This document shows positions 35,301 to 49,818 of a stretch of DNA of 64,000 nucleotides, in pieces. The notes below the pieces were generated by a model. That model worked only from the letters and a program-made list of their open reading frames with translations, was not told the origin of the DNA and did no database searches. Numbering within the stretch: the first letter of the stretch is position 1; every line of letters begins with the position of its first letter. Made by a program: the position numbers and the translations under genes. The stretch is from Punica granatum (Eukaryota; Streptophyta; Magnoliopsida; Myrtales; Lythraceae): the NCBI RefSeq assembly GCF_007655135.1, contig NC_045128.1:36922811-36986810 (forward strand). Reading direction: 5' to 3'.

Positions 35301-37311
35301 ATTTGTCAAATTTGGAGCATTTTATGAAATATAACACGAGTTAAAGCACAGCTCTTCAATTTTTTTTTAATCGATGTAAGTGTATTAATACAGAAAGCTT
35401 GTTCTTATTGGGTGTATAGAAGATAATAACAGAGCTGAGAATTTTTTCCTGCCTAGGTGCGTGGGAAGGGAGGTAGACAAGGAAAGCCAGTCAACATATT
35501 TTCAATTGCTTCTGGGCACCTGTAAGCATCTTCTTCCTCTTCTTAACGGTTTCTCTCTTTTTTGAACATTTTGCTTTGTCCTAGTACAACTTAAGCAGGT
35601 TTTAGCAATTACCTACCATGCATTTCATCTGCTCATGAAGCTTGGTATATGAAATTGAGCATTTTAGCTACTAAATTTGCTAGCTAAACATGTCCGACTC
35701 TTCTGACCTTTCTTGATTGCATCTTTTTGCAGTTACGAGCGGTTTCTGAAGATCATGATACTAAGTGTCCTGAAGAACACCAGGCGTCCAGTAAAATTCT
35801 GGTTCATCAAGAATTATCTGTCCCCTCAGTTTAAGGTTACTAATCTAAACCTCTCCCAAATTTACATTTTCGAGTCTTTTCAGTGTTGTACAAAACAATT
35901 TGATAGATTAATTAACCTGGGCACTATGCTTGATTTCATTATCTGCAGGATGTGATCCCACACATGGCACAAGAATATGGATTCGACTATGAACTGGTTA
36001 CCTACAAATGGCCTACATGGTTACACAAACAGAAGGAAAAGCAAAGGATTATTTGGGCATACAAAATCTTGTTCCTTGATGTCATATTTCCTCTTTCCCT
36101 GGAGAAGGTACTCTCTTACTGAATTCCCTAGACGACCCCACTTATTGTTGCTGATCCATGCATTATTCAACTTATACGGTGGACACATATATGAGAAGTA
36201 AAAAGTTAAATCCTTCCAATGTGTACGTGCAGGTTATATTTGTCGATGCAGACCAAGTAGTGAGGGCAGATATGGGCGAACTTTATGATATGGACTTAAA
36301 AGGAAGACCACTCGCATATACTCCATTCTGCGACAATAACAAGGAAATGGATGGTTATCGCTTCTGGAGACAGGTGAATATATTTTCACTGCTCTTGTTT
36401 CCTTGAATGGTTGATATAATTCGCAGATCATTGCTTTCATTACTAGATCAAGCGCTCTCTTTTTTCTGCAAATTACAGGGTTTCTGGAAGGAACACTTGA
36501 GAGGAAAACCGTACCATATTAGGTAACCATTCTTATCGGTAGTAGCTATTCCTATTTTGCTGGTGTTCTTCAACAAGATCTAACGTTTGATTTATTTTAT
36601 GCAGCGCTCTCTATGTCGTAGATCTAGTGAAATTCCGGGAGACAGCAGCTGGAGATAATCTCAGAGTGTTCTACGAATCTCTAAGCAAGGATCCAAACAG
36701 TCTATCTAATCTTGATCAGGTGAGTATTGCAGTGTTATTTGTTTGCAATTCCTTCTATCCTATCTATAGTTCAAAGTTTGCTTCGAGTAAGCGTATTTCG
36801 AGGCCTCCTTGGAGAAAATATTCATATCTGAAGTCTGTTGTCAATATATATTTCAGGATCTTCCAAATTATGCTCAGCACACGGTGCCCATCTTCTCCCT
36901 ACCCCGAGAATGGCTGTGGTGCGAGTCATGGTGTGGCACTGCCACTAAATCCAAGGCAAAGACAATTGATCTCTGCAACAATCCCATGACCAAGGAACCA
37001 AAGCTTCAGGTATGTTAGATTATCATCCTAGGCTGTCCACCAAAATAATCTCCGCATCCCATGTTATCGATCTATGTTCTTTACCATCAATGGTTCGACC
37101 GCTATTATACTTGCATTCTCTATAGGGTGCAAGGAGAATAGTGCCTGAGTGGACAGATCTCGACTCAGAGGCGCGGAGGTTCACTGCAAAAATCCTCGGA
37201 GATGAACCTGATCTTCAAGTGCCAGTACAATCCCCTGCCCAATCAAAGCCAGAGGAAGCGAAAGTGGACAGTTCATTAGAAGATGACCTCGAATCTAAGT
37301 CAGAGCTGTAA
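26382..37311 (+). CDS. UGGT: UDP-glucose:glycoprotein glucosyltransferase
   Basis: Thirty-seven exons join in frame to 1,643 residues: 26382-26548, 26959-27408, 27535-27688, 28135-28306, 28671-28744, 28840-28936, 29015-29127, 29216-29331, 29527-29584, 29690-29842, 29973-30071, 30159-30314, 30407-30475, 30552-30634, 30748-30910, 31126-31260, 31372-31477, 31585-31679, 31866-31978, 32113-32329, 32651-32719, 33012-33157, 33240-33341, 33676-33823, 33915-33971, 34050-34180, 34319-34407, 34661-34998, 35088-35183, 35457-35521, 35733-35835, 35949-36107, 36233-36373, 36479-36522, 36605-36719, 36857-37009, 37126-37311. UGGT re-glucosylates misfolded N-glycoproteins in the ER so that they rebind calnexin and calreticulin; the Arabidopsis form is EBS1. 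An N-terminal signal peptide precedes the thioredoxin-like sensor part. The GT24 catalytic domain begins near [14 protein letters not shown] (about 1335), with the DxD metal site VIFVDADQ (D1436, D1438) and WLWCESWC. The C-terminus is KSEL. A second in-frame ATG at 26394 is the alternative start. Confidence 0.95.
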
Positions 37312-38092
37312 ATACAACCAGGCACCATTGCAGGGTCGCACTATTCTTGCATCTCGGAGAGCCCGGAGGTCGTTTATGACAGATATGACGAGGAGAGGCA
37401 GCATGAAGCACACTGACAAATGTGAGGAAGAACATTTTTGTGGCTGCAGGTCTATAGAACTTGATTATCATACGGTCAGACTATTGCTAGTATTATTGTT
37501 ATTCATATTGCCAATTTTGGTAGACACGCCATCAATAGGTCGGCGATCGCAACAAATGCTTGCCGAGAGATGAGATTAGATTCCAGAAATGAAACATAGC
37601 ATTGTGATCTCATGCCTTACTTTGTTTGCAGCTGTTTTAAAATACCTGTCTTTTGGAGGTGTCAGTCCAAACGTCGTGTGAGCATTATACTTTGCTGGTG
37701 GGTCTCGAACACAATCACATTGATCGTCCGTAACTCTTCATAACCCGCAATCTAAACCTAACTCTCATAACTAGGAATCCAAACAAGCCGCAATAATCGC
37801 TTTCATGGTGGTGGCCTGCTCAAATTTAGCATGGCCCTAACTAAATTTGGCGGGCCACACTACACAGTACCTAACCAAAACAATGATCATCACAAGCAAT
37901 AGAGCCAAATCTTCCTTCAGTCCCATCTACAATAACAATAGAACACTTATTTGCAAAGGTACCACTTAAATAAAAGCTATACAAAAGCTACGTACGAACG
38001 ACTGCTACTCAAATCACTATTTACAGAGACATCCACTTTATTCCACTTCCCACTTCTTACACTATTATTATGTCAGCAGACTCGAATCGCAT
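37312..38092. other. convergent 3' flanks of UGGT and the TCP11-like gene
   Basis: The two genes converge here, so most of this is 3' untranslated sequence of one or the other. No separate gene is supported. Confidence 0.5.
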
Positions 38093-41000
38093 TTACAAAT
38101 TATCATCAACAATACTTGCATACCACTGCCCGTGAACCTGAACTGAAACTGAAGCGGCCATCCCCAGCACTTCTGCTGCTTCCACTACCCTATCTGTGGT
38201 TACAACCGCACCTATCGGCCTCAGTTCCATCTCCGTCAACTTCCTCGAGCTAGGCGATTTGCCCCCGAGAACTACAGCTCTCAGACCGAGGTAAACAGCA
38301 TTGGCGACCCTCTCAAAAATGGGGTCCCCAGCTTGCAAGCTCTTTCCCAGCATCCTGCCCATCACAGCCTTCCTTGATAGCCGACACTCTGGATCAGTGG
38401 CTTTCCCACCTGCAGATGGGAAATCACTCAGTATGTCGACTATCTCCTCAATTCCCGAATCTTCAGCTCGATCCAAAAGCTCTGCAACCCGCCGAACGGA
38501 GTTGGATAAAATGTTCTCCATGTCCGCAGAGCTACTCACCACTCGCTCACTGAGAAGTGTCTGTCGGCACACGAGAATGCTGCAATAATACAAGTTTGGA
38601 AGCACTTTAGAGGGTGATTAGAAACTTAACATATACACATACAGAGGGGGAGAGTACCTGGTAGAAATCACAATTATCTTCTGTATTTGAGCCTGGATAG
38701 CTCTTAACCTAGAAAGGTTGAGCATGAAAGTCTCGGGCAGAGTATCCTGCGTCAGACCAGATACTCTGCAGGCTAACTTCAGCAGCCCGATTCTCACCAT
38801 CAGATCAACTTTGTCTCCCTTGCATTCTTGTAGCCCATTATCTGGACAACGAAGAAAAGAGCGACAAGAGGCAATGCAATGGTCAGGAAATCCTGAATTA
38901 TTTGTTGAAACTCAGTCCTCAACTGAAACGAGAGATTCATTATCTATGTGTAAGCGGATCGATCCTTGTACCTTTATCATTCGAGGACGTGCCATTAGAA
39001 GGGTTACTCTTGACTAGAAAACTGCCACCAGTCTTGAGGGCTGTAGAAGGAAGGAAGCCCTGAGACGAACTCTCTTGGTTTGCAACTGATGAGAGAGAAG
39101 TTGTATGTTCGTTCCACTCCTGATCAATGCAAGTCTTGACAGATGATAGCCATTGAGATGTCAGTGGAAGACTTGTTGCAGCATCAGGAGGAGATCCAAA
39201 ACGATTAGAGAAAGCACTTCTGAGGTAATCAAATCCTGCTGGCCCCTTCAACATAGGCTCCATAAGTCTTATACGTGCTTTGCTGATCTCCTGTTTTAGT
39301 GCCTGTCCAAATATAAACACATCATCGCATGAGATATACAGACCAAAAACCAAAGTAGACAGAAAAATGAAAATAAGAGCACAACAAATTAAGAGAGCAC
39401 TAAGCATTCTTCTTTTCTCGGCGAATGAACATTAAGCATCACCAGTAAACGCATTTACTTCAACTACACCCCGACTGACTCAAAGCAGAAAAAGAAGATG
39501 AAGAAAACGCTGTCAAAAGAAAGAAGAGAAAAGAACCTGTATCTGCTCCAATACAAAACGGAGCCCCTTCACCATAGCAATAGCATGTGGATTGTTTGAG
39601 ATATTCTTGACTTCGCATATCTGAGAGAGCTCTCTAATTAACTGCTGGTGGCTAGTCTTCATTTCTTTATCACTTGATGGAGAAGAAAGCTTCTGTAAAG
39701 TGCCTAAGGCAAACTCGAGGATCTTCACAAGGTAATCAATGTCCAGAGTACCCAACTTCAAGACCTAATTAAAGACCAAAGCAATCACAAGATGAGAATG
39801 AACATTTTACTTTAGCATACATGGATGATTGTAGAGACTATTTGCAGACAATTAAAGCAGTAAAAGCTACCTGTGATAGAATATCCAAATCAATCGAGTC
39901 AATGATCTCTTCTTTCCAGCTTTCAGGAGCAATTTCGCAAATCTCATCCCTCACCTCCTTCATCAGTTGAACCACCCGATCATATTGGGGCTCATCCCCT
40001 TCCATAGATTCTATTATGCCATCCCAGAAGGCTTTCTCCATCATCTCTCTAATCTTCCCCTGCACATGCAGGCACACATATTTATACGCAACCCTCAACA
40101 AACGGTTGAAGTACTTAACTTTTGCCTCAATAGAATCATTTGAATTCTAGTAGTAACAAGAAAGTATGACACAAGCTGCTCTTGGAAAGAAGTGGGAACC
40201 CACGCAAAATCACATGGCCAGTAAAGACTATGCAAAAGTAAAAAGCTATGCATCAGAAAATGTGATATAAGGAAAGAGAAAAGAACTCAAGGAAAAGGTT
40301 GCAGACCTTCATAGCATTTTCATCCTCATCACTGAAACCTAAGCCATCCACAAGACTTGAACCATAATCGTGTAAAAGCGCATTCACTATCATTTCATTC
40401 TCTGTGACCGACTTTTCAGCAGATGACCCCGGGCTGCCATCTATATCAGAAGTCAATGAACCAAACTCGTTTGGCAGGGGAGAAACATCATCCCGAAACA
40501 AGGATCTAACAACACGGCTTGGTTTTTCAGCACTCCCATTTCTTTCACTCAAGCCAGATGTAGCAGCCAAAAGACTAGGACCGCTTGAAGGTGAAATGTG
40601 AACCATCGGTGATCCAGCTGGGCTTCCATTCTCCTTTGCTAGGAAGTACTTCGATCGTGTTTCAGAAAGTGCAAATTCCATCCGCTCAACTCCAGCATCT
40701 CCACTCAAATGTAGCACCTTTTCCTTCAAAAGCTTTTGATCCTCATTTACCTGCATTTAGAAGAATTAGATCACTAGTTTAGCTTATATGCAACATAAAT
40801 ACATATAACATGGGGAAAACTTGACTATTTTATATTATTAGCAAATGGCATGCCAATTCATCATCCCCATGTTTGTACAAAAGTTAAAGAGGCACTTCAA
40901 AACTGCCATCCACCTTATCTGGAAGGGTTTTGCTTTGGTATTTGCGTATCATTGTTCCACCTCACAATGAAATGGAAAAGTAAGGTCCGAGAATCAGATT

Positions 41001-44000
41001 TTTACTAAAATCCTAAAATAATATTAAGGAACATATTGAAGTCAATCATGTAAGGATATCTCCCACCAACAGTCAGAAAACAGAGCAAGATGTAGATGTG
41101 AACCTGCTTCTGTATGGCTTTCATGTCATGACTAAGAATGCCAGTATCCCCCTCGGGGGTCATCCTACAAGTTTGAATCATAGATAGCTCAAGCTGGCAA
41201 GCTGCTCTGACCAAATCACCCTCCAACAACTTGGCATCCTTAACCTTCCAAGCAACAAAGCTATTCAAGTAAGCGCACCAAGCTCTATCGAAAGCTGCAA
41301 GCTGAGTCCTGAAAGTCCATCGTTTTGGCATCACTGAATCAGACTCCTCATCAGAACTTTGTATAGGCCCATCCAGTATGATCCTTATGAGCAATTCAAA
41401 TGCTTGAACAAATTCTCTTGCTGACACAGCAAGAGCCCTCTCACGCTCTCCTTGACCACTAAAAACTGCATCTGGGTGGCCAAGTACCATGTAGGCACAG
41501 AGAACTACTCTCACGGGATACCTTGACATTCTACCAGGAGCTTTTGTAGCCTCCCTGCTAGAACCCACTTTCTTTACCACTCTACCCCTTGTGGGTGTTC
41601 TAGAAGCTGGCCTTTTCTTTGGTGTAGCTACTCGTTGGAGAAGATGGTCAATGTTCTCCAACGTAGATGGCTGATTAGCAGCAGCAATGGCCCTAGACAC
41701 TCTTAAGCGACTTTCAAGACGGTCAAGTACAGCTTTAACAGTCTGCAGAGTAGCAGAAGATTCAATAAGAATAGCTAGGTGCTCAAAGGGCATTGTCTTC
41801 ACAGATGTTTCGTTAATCCCAATAGCATCATATGCTTTTGCCAAGTCAAAAGTTGTTCTCCCCATCTTCAAAAATCGCTTCCAACATCTGATCGCACCAA
41901 TATAAGTAAGCATTAGATCATTTTGAGCGAAAGAATGGCTACTATATTTTTAAGCGCATGCTAAACAAGACACTGCTGCTCCCTTGTTCACCATGTGCAA
42001 ATTGCTAGCCAAGCAAAATACAGAATGGAAAAACATTTCCATGACTTGCCCTGATATTTTAAAATTTATCGTGTTAAGACAGCAGTAAATTTAGCTTATA
42101 TTGACAAACCTCGCCAATTTTCTGGATAGGATATCAGCTTGCTTATGCATTCTGTTCCTGTTCACCCTGCCAGATCTGCACTGTCTCACACCACGTTGCC
42201 TCAAATACTCAGCTCTCTGTCTTTTTGCCTGTTTGTCGCAAGTATTTCATCAGATGCAGCTACTTGAAACGACTAAGAACATAAACATTTGACAACAATT
42301 GACAGTGGATATAATCTCAAATTGCATGCATACCCTCTGAAGTCGGTCTTCAAGCTGATCCTGCAGTTTCTTCCTCTCAACCTCGCGTTGATGAGAGACC
42401 AACTCTGCAACGCGCTGGACTTGTAGCACCCTAGCACAAGCTCTCTTTCTCTCCGCCTCCAACAATCTCAAGCGCTTTTTCTCAGCAGCTGCTCGCTTTT
42501 GGTTGATTGCAGCACGTACGCGTTCCTTATACTTGCTTTCCCGAGCCATCCTCCGAAATAATGACTGAGATGACCTCTCCTTCAAGGTGGCCCTTCTTTG
42601 CTTATAAGCCTTCAGCATGAGCAGTCTATTTGCTTCAGCCTGTTGAAAACGCGATTCCACTTTTGTGCCAAGCTTCTCTCTTTCCTTCTCAAGACGAAGT
42701 TCCACCTCACTTTTAGCTGCTTGCCGTAACTCATCCAGTTTAGCTAGCCTCATTTGTGCCTTGGCCAAAATACTCAGTCTGTCGTGGAAAATCATGTTTA
42801 GAAAAAATTCAAGACATAAATTTCATGATAATGCACATCCAGCATATACAAATGGAATCTTGGGCAAATAAAATTTTGATGAATTAGAAACCCCAGAAAC
42901 ACAGTAAATGACTTTCTATAATATGCCATCCTAACAATCCACAGAGGGGTGTGAAGCTGATATCATCAAAACATAAGTTGGTAAAGCACAATAAGTTTTT
43001 ACCTCTTCCGTTCAGCAGCTTGCAGCTTCGCTTCCAGTCGCTGGCCAAGATCTTCTTCATGAGATGAAGCTCGGGAGGGACTTCTCGGCTTTGGTCGAGC
43101 TTTCCTTGACAGCTTCTCATAGAATTGCTGCAGAATAGCTTAAAACAATCATCAGTTTGGAAAGAATTATTGTCCTATTATGCCTAATACATTAACAAAC
43201 GATACTTTTCATTATACATGCCATAGACACCGAACATATACTTAAAAAAATTCATTATTAATGAATAAATTTTAAAGAAACGCGCAAAACATAGTCTGAA
43301 TTCGGCAACAATCATCTTCATCCCTTTTGGAACATATGGTAAGAACTGTTATTCTATTATTTTATTTACTCCTAAAAGACTTCAAAAAACAAGAGTTCGT
43401 CGTCTTCCTACCCGCCAAGAAAATCAAAACTTTTTCACCGTGATTTTTTTTTTTCCTTCCCTCTTTATCAACAAAGATTACCCGTTCAAGAAAATCGGAG
43501 TTCTGAAAAGGGTAAGCAATTTGACTGACAAAAAAAAGAACGACGAAAAGGATACCCAACTTCCACCTTCAAACTCGCCAGTAATCATCGTCAAATTCAA
43601 GACTAAGGAAGATCGAAACAAGCCACCATAAACCGTTCTCACGATCAAGTTGAACATCAATTGCCAGAGTCGGGAACATCAAGAAGAACTCCACTGACGC
43701 AATCGACTCAGTTGACAGCATTTGATAAAAATAAAATTCTTCGGAGGAAAAAAGAAAGTTTTATTCTTGATTATAAAAAAGAAAGAGGAAAGAGTAAAGA
43801 CCTGTCGACGAAGATGAGCGTCACGAAGCTTAGCCTCGATTTCCTCCACGGTACAGGGAGACCGATTACTGCACTCGGCAAGAAGCCTCCGCCGGAGCCT
43901 CCTGGGCATCCTCGGAGGCCAAGAGAACGACGCAGCAGCAGCGGCATCATCGTAGGCCGGGAACTCCAGCGCGATCACCGTCGGCCTCTTGTCCGGCGTC

Positions 44001-44005
44001 TCCAT
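38093..44005 (-). CDS. T-complex protein 11 (TCP11)-like protein
   Basis: Eleven exons read on the minus strand: 44005-43802, 43127-43003, 42778-42334, 42228-42110, 41887-41104, 40750-40307, 40059-39871, 39764-39537, 39302-38972, 38841-38658, 38579-38093. They join in frame to 1,179 residues, ending [15 protein letters not shown]. The N-terminal part is strongly basic and coiled-coil-like (residues about 70-300, rich in KER, such as [16 protein letters not shown]). The C-terminal half carries the TCP11 domain ([43 protein letters not shown]). Plant members (At1g22930 type) are poorly studied; animal TCP11 is linked to cAMP signalling and membrane traffic, which I would not transfer. An in-frame ATG at 44059 could extend the N-terminus by 18 residues. 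Intron 9's acceptor is chosen at the pyrimidine-rich ttcgttgtccag before 38841, because other choices hit a stop or lack a pyrimidine tract. Confidence 0.88.
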
Positions 44006-45479
44006 CACCGCCGCCGCCGCACAGCAACGACGACTGACGAGCGCTCCACTCACTCGCACCCCAACAATTCCGGAAACAAATTAAACACGGGCAATAAATT
44101 ACAGGGACGAACACACGAAGAGGTCTGATCGATCAGAGAGGAGGGAGGGGTTCGGTGGAGGAATCGGTGTCGGGCTATGGCGGAAATGTGAAGGAGGAGG
44201 AGGAGGAGCGGAAGGGGGAGGAAGGAGAAGACTTGATGGGGGAGTAATGTGGTGTGGAGGTGAAAATGAAGCGAGTTTATGCAAAATCCGAAAAGGTGCG
44301 ACTCATCCTTGAAGGATTTCAGGGTCGCCGCCACGTCACCAGTGGGCCCAACGGCTGTACCAGCGCTTGCTTTTCTGAGCTCTTAACCGCCTGAACCCGG
44401 TGCGCGGAAGCCCACCAGTCTGTGGGCCCCATGTGTGGCGTGATGGACTATGGTTGGGTGTTGTAAACCTGGCCTATGTGAATCTGTCCCTTTGGGGGCT
44501 GGCGCCTCGTCGGGCTTTTTTTTTTTTTCCCCTAGATTTATAATTAATTATAATTAATTTTCTTTGGACTTGGAATGCCCCTGGGCCTACCTAATTTGAC
44601 TATACTGCCCTCCGCCTCCGGGGTTGAATGTGACCTTATTTGCATGTTGAAAACATTCTCAATTTCGTAACACCCAGGGGGAAAAGAAGGAAAAAAAAAA
44701 TACATCAGCTTCGGAGAATAACCAAAAAATTATGCCAAAGTCCACGGGTTGTGCGGATATGTAAAAATATTTATTATTGGGCTTTGCTCTTGTATCTCAT
44801 GGAAATAATATTAATTTATCGAAAAATCTTCTAAATTATGAATTTTCTATTAATTTAAAATTTATTAGAGAAATTTTTCATCTTTGAATAGAGCCTTCTC
44901 ATGAAGTATCAAAGACAAAAAATGGACAAATACGTGTTCTATCATGAAAAATAAAATACTTCGAGAAGTCGAGAAGACAATCAACCGTAAGCTAAGGGTT
45001 TTTGAATAACAACTTCTTATTGACACTTTTCGGCTTTTATACATTATAATAGATAGATAGACCGGGAGAAAAAATAAATAACGAGTATAACTTATTATGT
45101 CGTGATTTTAACCAAAAACAAAAGATTTTCGATCAAATTGTCATTTTTAAGAGTTTTCATATCAATTTATTTCCTTTTACTGGGTTTATGAATCTTCTTA
45201 CAACAAAAATAAAAATTTATTGTTATTATAAAAGTTCAAGTATCGATTTGAAATGTGTAGATTGCATTTGTCGGAAATTCTAACATGGCATTGAATCATG
45301 ACATATTTGATACTTTCAATTCGAATGGTCGTATTTTTTGCTATTTGTGGTAGAGAGTACAAATTACTAAACACTTGACCGAAAACATTAAAGACTTTAA
45401 TTGAAAATACCAATTGTTGCATCGTGACTCAAAGTCGGACCATGTATTTGTAATGCAACGTTTAAAGTAAAATAAGATA

Positions 45480-45521
<42 letters not shown>

Positions 45522-48500
45522 TAGATGAAATCAAGTGAATATATGGGCATTGGGGCTTTTTTTTTTCGCTGAATAATTAATATTATTAATTAGAATTAGC
45601 GTCTACAAAAGTACAAAGGTTGGGGTACCTCTGAAAAATACATAAAGAGGTAAAATTTGAATTTAAGCCAAAATGGCCTAGGTCATGAGTTAGCGTATTA
45701 TTCGATCTTGGTATCCAAGAACATATTAAGTTGGAAAAGCAATTAAGAGTAGATCTAATATGGGAGTATTGTTGCTGAATGAAAAGTACCGAAATAAAAT
45801 CGCTGAAAAATAACTATTTATGCTCAAAAAATCAAAAGCACTCCCAAACCGACTTTGAATGAATGATAGTGTGGAATATAAATTAGATAGATCGAGATCC
45901 AAGTGTCAAATGGCAACATAAATGCTAGCTTAGCTCTCTTGCATCCCTGCACGTACATCAATAATTATATCCATATATACAATCAATCATTGTAATACGA
46001 AAAATATGAAACAATGCGGATTTGGTCAACTACCTACCCGACAATTAAGCTAATAGATCCTTCTTTGATCTCTTTCAATGTTGGAATAAAAGTAGAGCTT
46101 TCCCGTCAAATATAGTCGGGTGTATATACATATATACATTTGAAATCTGCAATGTTAAACGAGCGATATTACCTTCCTTTAAATCTCTTTGCTTTATTTC
46201 ACAGTAGTGAAATAATTTTCATTCGAACGTCAAGCTATGTACAACTATCTTTTGTTTTGCAGATGTCATAGATCAACATTAATGATTATAATAATACAGT
46301 ATTTACTTGATTTGTTGTTTTACAGAGAACTCTTTCAAATTTAACAAAATGACAGTTGAATCGATACGCCTTTCTAATAAAAAAAATTGAATATGATACC
46401 GTATAATTTTTAATTTTATGTAAAAAAAATAGAAAAAGGTTCGTATCATTCGACATGAAGGTGGTGCACTTTCGACTAGTTGCAATTGAATTCGTCGACG
46501 TAAAAGAGAGAAATGTGCACTTTCGATTTGGGATTTGGATGATCGAGGAGGGAAAAGGGAAAGTAGAGTTTGGAGGTTCATAATGTACATGATTAAATGA
46601 GGTCCACAACGAGGCAGGTAAGTGTTGGTGTCAATCAATGTCCAAGTCCGGACCTGAAAATGATCATTCATGCTCCTCATTTTTGACCCCTCCTATTCCA
46701 TCATCACTTATCCCTTTTCTCTAATTATGCCGAGATATAAACGCGTCAATATTAAAATAAAATGAAAATAAAAATCGACTCCCTTGTAAATCAGATATAA
46801 TTTTCTAAAGTGTCCGAATCGATTCAAATATTAAAATCGCATAAATCTTTTGAGTTCTTTTTTTATGTGTACCTTGATATCGAGTAGTCTAACGGGATCA
46901 GAATAATACAGTTCGAGCCGACTTGATTAATTAAGGAAGAAAAACTCTTTCGGCCTTGATTTTTCAACTCTTTTTGCCTCCCATTTAGTCCTCTCAAAAA
47001 TTAAAGTATAAATACGACTTTTCCGGCAATAAAAATGGAAAATATGGAGGGCAATACTGTAATTGAATCATGCTGCATGCAATATGTTATTTACTTTAAT
47101 TAATTTATATTTAATTAAGGAATTTTGGGAAATTGCGTGCGACCATGAGTTGTAAGGAAGAAGAGGACATGCACATCCATATCCACGCGCTCGGGGGCTG
47201 CCACGTGATGACAAATGAGGAGACGTCTCCGTTCGAGAAACCTCTCGTTAGGGTTAGGCCCCTCGCGCCCACTCGCCGTGAGTATACAAAAGGTCGGTAC
47301 TCGCTCCTTCAGGCACTCGAGGTGGCTTCTACCTACTACTCTCCATTTATTATTATCGGCGAGACAAGTTACTGCCTGGAGTCATTCTCATCGATTCCTT
47401 TATTTGGCACTGATGTAGCCCAATCTAGATCTGTATGACTATGTGCATGTCCGCACGTTTGTACAGCGCATACGTTATAAAAAAATATATTTAATAAAAA
47501 GATATTAAAGCTGCCACTTTTTTTTCATGTCCGAAAAAAAAATTGTGAAACATGAATTTAAGAAAGTTGTTGATTTCTTTGATATTATACGAATAACGGC
47601 CACTTGAACAATGAATCGAATCAATATATAATTCATGTAACTTAAGTGAAAGTCATTCGAACAGAGAGCTGATAGTTCTTATTTATTAATGGAGTTGCAA
47701 GGCAGCTTTTATATGCTATAACATAACGATTCAAGTTTTTGATAAATACCACATGTCGGGGTATATACTTAGTGCAACGACATTCATAATTGATCAGAGT
47801 TGTGATTTTCACTGTAAGACTTTTTTTCCCCTCATTTTTTACGGTCTATAATAATAGTACTATGTTGGTTCACTCCTTTTAGTGCTTATTACGGTTTACA
47901 GATTAAAACGATTCAAACATGAGTGACTGTACATTTCAGCGAAAACAAAATGGAGAGGATTTACACCAATTGCACGAGAGCAAACTATAGAGGAAGTAAA
48001 TTTACGTAGTTTCTACAATTATTTTCGGTTGCACGCATAGTTTGGCAATAATATGCTCGAAGAATAAGAGACACGGACATTCAAGTTAACATCGAAGGTC
48101 CGTGTGGATGACAACGCAAACATTGAAGCCATCGATCAATTAAAATAGATCGTACTGTCTTTTTCTGTTATCAAATAAATTCTAGCTCTACATACCATAA
48201 GATGAAAGTCCTAGAAAAATCATCATTCACCAAAAAATAAGGTCCTACAAACGCAGGTTACTTCGCTAGAGGGGTATAACGGGAACAAGATTAAAAGGAC
48301 AGCAGGGTATGGCAGGCCACGTGTAACACAAATTACTATTATTTTGATAGGAAAATAAAGAATGCACAAGTACAATAATGGGAGAGTTTTATTTTTTAAT
48401 AGGTCAATCGATTGATTGAATATTAAATTGATAAAGAAAAATAAGAGTATTTATTTGATTTGATTAATTATTTTTATTTTATTTATTTTGGTTCAAAGGG

Positions 48501-49781
48501 GAATCTAATTTTGAACCATATGAATTGCTGATTACGTGACTCGGGTGGGTCCCAGGGCCCGGAAAGAGAGCGGGGGATAATGCAGCCCGACCGCACACAC
48601 CCTGGCCTTGGCGGGGAGGGGGGGGGGGGGGGGGGGGGTGGTTTGTGAGGCAGAACGGTTCCTAAACACATATTGACGCGTACGTGTGAAGCACGTAGGA
48701 CCATTTATTTTTTTTTAAAAAAAAAAGTGGACTTTTTATTCATCAATAAATAAATAAAACGTAACCAAAGGAGAGGAGAGGTAGATGCCCATGCGGATGA
48801 TGCAATCCTTTACACTCAATCTCTTTCTTTGTGCTGCTGCAATGCAATATGCTACTCCACGGAGGCCGAAATGGTCATCGTAACCCCTTATCATTATTAT
48901 TCACATACAACGCTAAATCCTATCATAAATCCTGATATATTTCATGTTTTATAGTCAGTCTCAGCCTATATACTTGGAACGGATCGAGTCGATTTAGTTC
49001 CAATCTTATCCAATATGTATCATGTCTTATTGGGTGGTGGGCACCTTGCTTTTGCTTTTGGAGGACCACCTACCCTGCAAGGTGAAGGAACAAACGAGAG
49101 AAGGATGCTTCCTTGGTTCTAATTCAATTTGACATGCGGACACACGGGTTGGGGGTGACTACAAAGTTGGGTTTTATTGGTAAGAAGAAGAGCAGGCTAC
49201 ATTATGCAAACACAAGCCAACCTACCACTTAGGTCAACCTTAAGCCTGCTTCGCGCTCTCAGTGCCTAGTAAAAGCTCGAGGATCATGAATAAAGCACAC
49301 GCCCTTCTTCAACCATTGACCCATTAAAACAATCGCTCGATACATCATCATACATGACAAAGTCCTCCCCTTACTCAAATTGCAAGTAAAGAAATTATAA
49401 AATGGGGCGGGTCTCTATTTGAATCCGCATTGGCTTCATCCAAGGCAATGGGAAACCCAGACTTTTCTCTGTGGGATAAGAGGAAAGTCAATAACCCTGC
49501 TGATCGTTTCTTCCGTCATTTATTTCTAAGGATATAATAATGTTCTCCCTACTCGGGATCACGCGTAAAAACCATTCGCACCTTGTCTTGCGAAATAGGA
49601 TGTCCTGCTGAAGTGATTCCGGACAGACTCATGCCGCTCACTCTCCTAATATCAATTCCCAGCTATTGAGACATGTACATAATAAACCTCATCTTGCTAT
49701 TAACATGTCCCATCTAGATTACATCATGAGAAAGAAGAGAACTGATATTACAGCTAAACAAAATTTCAAGTTTACAAGGGC

Positions 49782-49818
<37 letters not shown>

